Shown one piece after another: positions 62,850-64,000 of a stretch of 64,000 bases of DNA; the stretch's first letter is position 1; every line of letters begins with the position of its first letter. The stretch spans positions 17,447-81,446 of the forward strand of contig JAICYD010000014.1 in the NCBI GenBank assembly GCA_025934375.1, written 5' to 3'. Both the position numbers and the translations under genes were made by a program. The stretch comes from Streptosporangiaceae bacterium. Its GTDB lineage: Bacteria; Actinomycetota; Actinomycetes; Streptosporangiales; Streptosporangiaceae. The notes below the pieces were generated by a model that was not told where the DNA came from, did not search any database, and was given only the letters and a program-made list of their open reading frames with translations.

Positions 62850-63692
62850 TTACGGTAGGTCGGCAGGAGTGATGCGGCTAATGTGTCCCGCCCGGAAACG
62901 GATCCCGCCGGGAGGGTAGGAGCCGCTGGCGGGCCGTACTGGCGGGGCCAGCTGGCTCAAAGGAACGCACCTGGGCAGCGTGGCGTTGTTGAGTACCACG
63001 GGGCTGTGAATTTCGTAGCCTCCGTTGGGGCCGGGGGAGTTCTCGAACCATATGAAGAGGACCGATCCCGGTGGCATCGCCTTGGGGCGGATGACCCAGC
63101 CGCCGTCGAATGTCGGGATGGAATCGTGCACCACGACCGCCTTCTGCACGGCTTTCGGCGCATAGTTGTCCTTGTTGTACTCACAGGCAGGAACGCTATA
63201 ATTCCATGTGGTCCCGTGAGGGTCGCCAGGCCTTGGGGGTAGTTTAACGGGGCCTTGCGGAACCAACGGAACCTGGCGGATGATCGCATTAACGCCGTCG
63301 GCCTTAAGTGTTTGCTCCAGCAGCGCTTGGTTTATGCTGAGCTTGTAGGTGGCCCGCCCATTGAGGACCTGCTTAAGGTTGACGGTCACCGTTCCGTCAG
63401 CGGCCTTGCGGACCGTCCAGGCCGCGGCGACGACCGTGCGGGCGTGCCCGGCCGGGGCGTGCTGTGCTGTCACCGCCCCCGGGCTGATGGCCAGGACCGC
63501 CGCGGCCCCCGCGGTGGCCGCCGCCGCCGCTGTGAACCCCGCGGCTAGCATCGGACGGCGCCGGCGCCGGCGCGCGCGGCCCCGGGCCGTGATGACCTCC
63601 AGGCTGGGTGCCGTCGCCATGGGCAGCCGGGAGACGGACTCGCGCAGTTCGCTGAACACGGCCCCGTCGTCCAGTTCGTCGTTGTGGCTCAT
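62850..63692 (-). CDS. Membrane-anchored protein co-encoded with an ECF sigma factor
   Basis: 280 residues. An N-terminal cytoplasmic segment of about 45 residues (DDGAVFSELRESVSRLPMATAPSLEVITARGRARRRRRRP), one TM helix (MLAAGFTAAAAATAGAAAVLAIS) and a large extracytoplasmic domain that contains QVLNGRATYKLSINQALLEQTLKADGVNAIIRQVPL and paired cysteines (PACEYN, LPRCVPL). It is the usual second gene after SigE-family ECF sigma factors in actinomycetes, and its ATG overlaps the sigma stop by 4 bp. Whether it acts as an anti-sigma factor is not proven by a visible zinc motif. Confidence 0.75.
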   Translation of the reverse strand: MSHNDELDDGAVFSELRESVSRLPMATAPSLEVITARGRARRRRRRPMLAAGFTAAAAATAGAAAVLAISPGAVTAQHAPAGHARTVVAAAWTVRKAADGTVTVNLKQVLNGRATYKLSINQALLEQTLKADGVNAIIRQVPLVPQGPVKLPPRPGDPHGTTWNYSVPACEYNKDNYAPKAVQKAVVVHDSIPTFDGGWVIRPKAMPPGSVLFIWFENSPGPNGGYEIHSPVVLNNATLPRCVPLSQLAPPVRPASGSYPPGGIRFRAGHISRITPADLP

Positions 63693-63867
63693 CGGTTGGC
63701 CTCCTTGGCTTGAGAAAGGGTCAGGTCTTGGCGCAGCGCGGCCACGGCCCTGGACAGGTGCACCCGTACTGTCGCCGGCGCGATCTTCAGGTGCCGGGCG
63801 ATGGCGCCAGTGTCGAGGTCGAGGAAGACGCGGAGCGCGATCACTTCACGCTGGCGATCCGGTGCCT
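63689..63867 (-). pseudogene. C-terminal fragment of an ECF sigma factor, interrupted by an IS
   Basis: Read from the minus strand this gives APDRQREVIALRVFLDLDTGAIARHLKIAPATVRVHLSRAVAALRQDLTLSQAKEANR, the sigma region 4 helix-turn-helix of the SigE-type ECF family, ending in a TGA that overlaps the next ATG. Beyond about 63866 the coding sequence stops abruptly and is replaced by the end of an insertion sequence, so region 2, needed for -10 recognition, is disconnected. Any expression of the anchored-protein gene from this operon promoter is also cut off. Confidence 0.7.
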
Positions 63868-64000
63868 GTCAAACGGTTTGGAACATCAAGCGGCGAAAAC
63901 GCTGGCTGCTGAGTCCTCCTGTGACTCGATGGTCGGTCGTGGCTGGTTGATCCAGGTCTTGCGGGGCAGGCTGGGGGCCTTGGGCGGCCGGCGGAAGCGG
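63868..64000 (-). mobile_element. End of an insertion sequence with transposase C-terminus
   Basis: The IS enters from the right edge. Its terminal sequence next to the sigma gene is TGTCAAACGGTTTGGAACA, containing the 11-bp palindrome CAAACGGTTTG. The transposase C-terminal end lies at 63886-64000 on the minus strand (LPRKTWINQPRPTIES, ending SAASVFAA) and is partial. The family cannot be named from this tail. Confidence 0.5.

Overview
The window is high-GC DNA (about 70% or more by eye) with frequent GTG starts, GGAGG-type ribosome binding sites, TGA-dominated stops and dense 4-bp start/stop overlaps. This is typical of a soil actinomycete (Streptomyces/Streptosporangia-like); the genus cannot be fixed from the sequence alone. 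The first gene runs in from the left and the last, a transposase, runs out at the right.

Region 1 (0-25.8 kb) holds mostly accessory metabolism and regulation: a stand-alone LigD polymerase, a secreted cyclophilin, a GH10 xylanase, small oxidoreductases, a beta-lactamase-fold hydrolase, and a tandem-duplicated FadR/GntR regulator next to an SDR. Next come a TetR beside an acyl-CoA carboxylase beta subunit, a LacI regulator whose operators flank a ricin-lectin glycosidase, a BisC-type molybdoenzyme followed by two P-loop proteins, and a TetR-MFS efflux pair.

Region 2 (25.8-30.5 kb) is a complete inducible vancomycin-type resistance module: vanH-vanA-vanX on the plus strand, converging with vanS and vanR on the minus strand. 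Two near-identical VanR-box elements lie outside the module ends, before vanH and before vanR. No glycopeptide NRPS genes are visible, so this looks like a resistance island rather than self-resistance of a cluster in the window.

Region 3 (30.5-38.6 kb) is mixed: an ornithine cyclodeaminase-like gene, a truncated F5/8 carbohydrate-binding protein, a MarR-zinc ribbon pair, an MMPL exporter and an AbiEii-like nucleotidyltransferase pair.

Region 4 (38.7-55 kb) is the most notable part. It is a compact biosynthetic cluster with no PKS or NRPS: P450, a sulfotransferase-methyltransferase fusion, MFS exporter, methyltransferase, AMP-dependent ligase, a LanB/PEARL-like tRNA-dependent ligase lacking the elimination domain, a 62-residue candidate peptide, a DegT aminotransferase, an HK97-fold encapsulin shell protein, a methyltransferase overlapping the shell gene by 4 bp, an SDR, a second sulfotransferase, and a TetR diverging from another SDR. 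A shell protein among sulfotransferase, SDR and aminotransferase genes fits the Family 3 (natural-product) encapsulins. I infer a nanocompartment-assisted pathway to a sulfated, methylated, possibly peptide-derived product.

Region 5 (55-64 kb) holds a MacB-type ABC transporter and a NarL-type two-component pair. They are followed by two decayed membrane-enzyme genes, a Cys-containing membrane-anchored protein and an ECF sigma gene whose 3' end is cut by an insertion sequence at the right edge.
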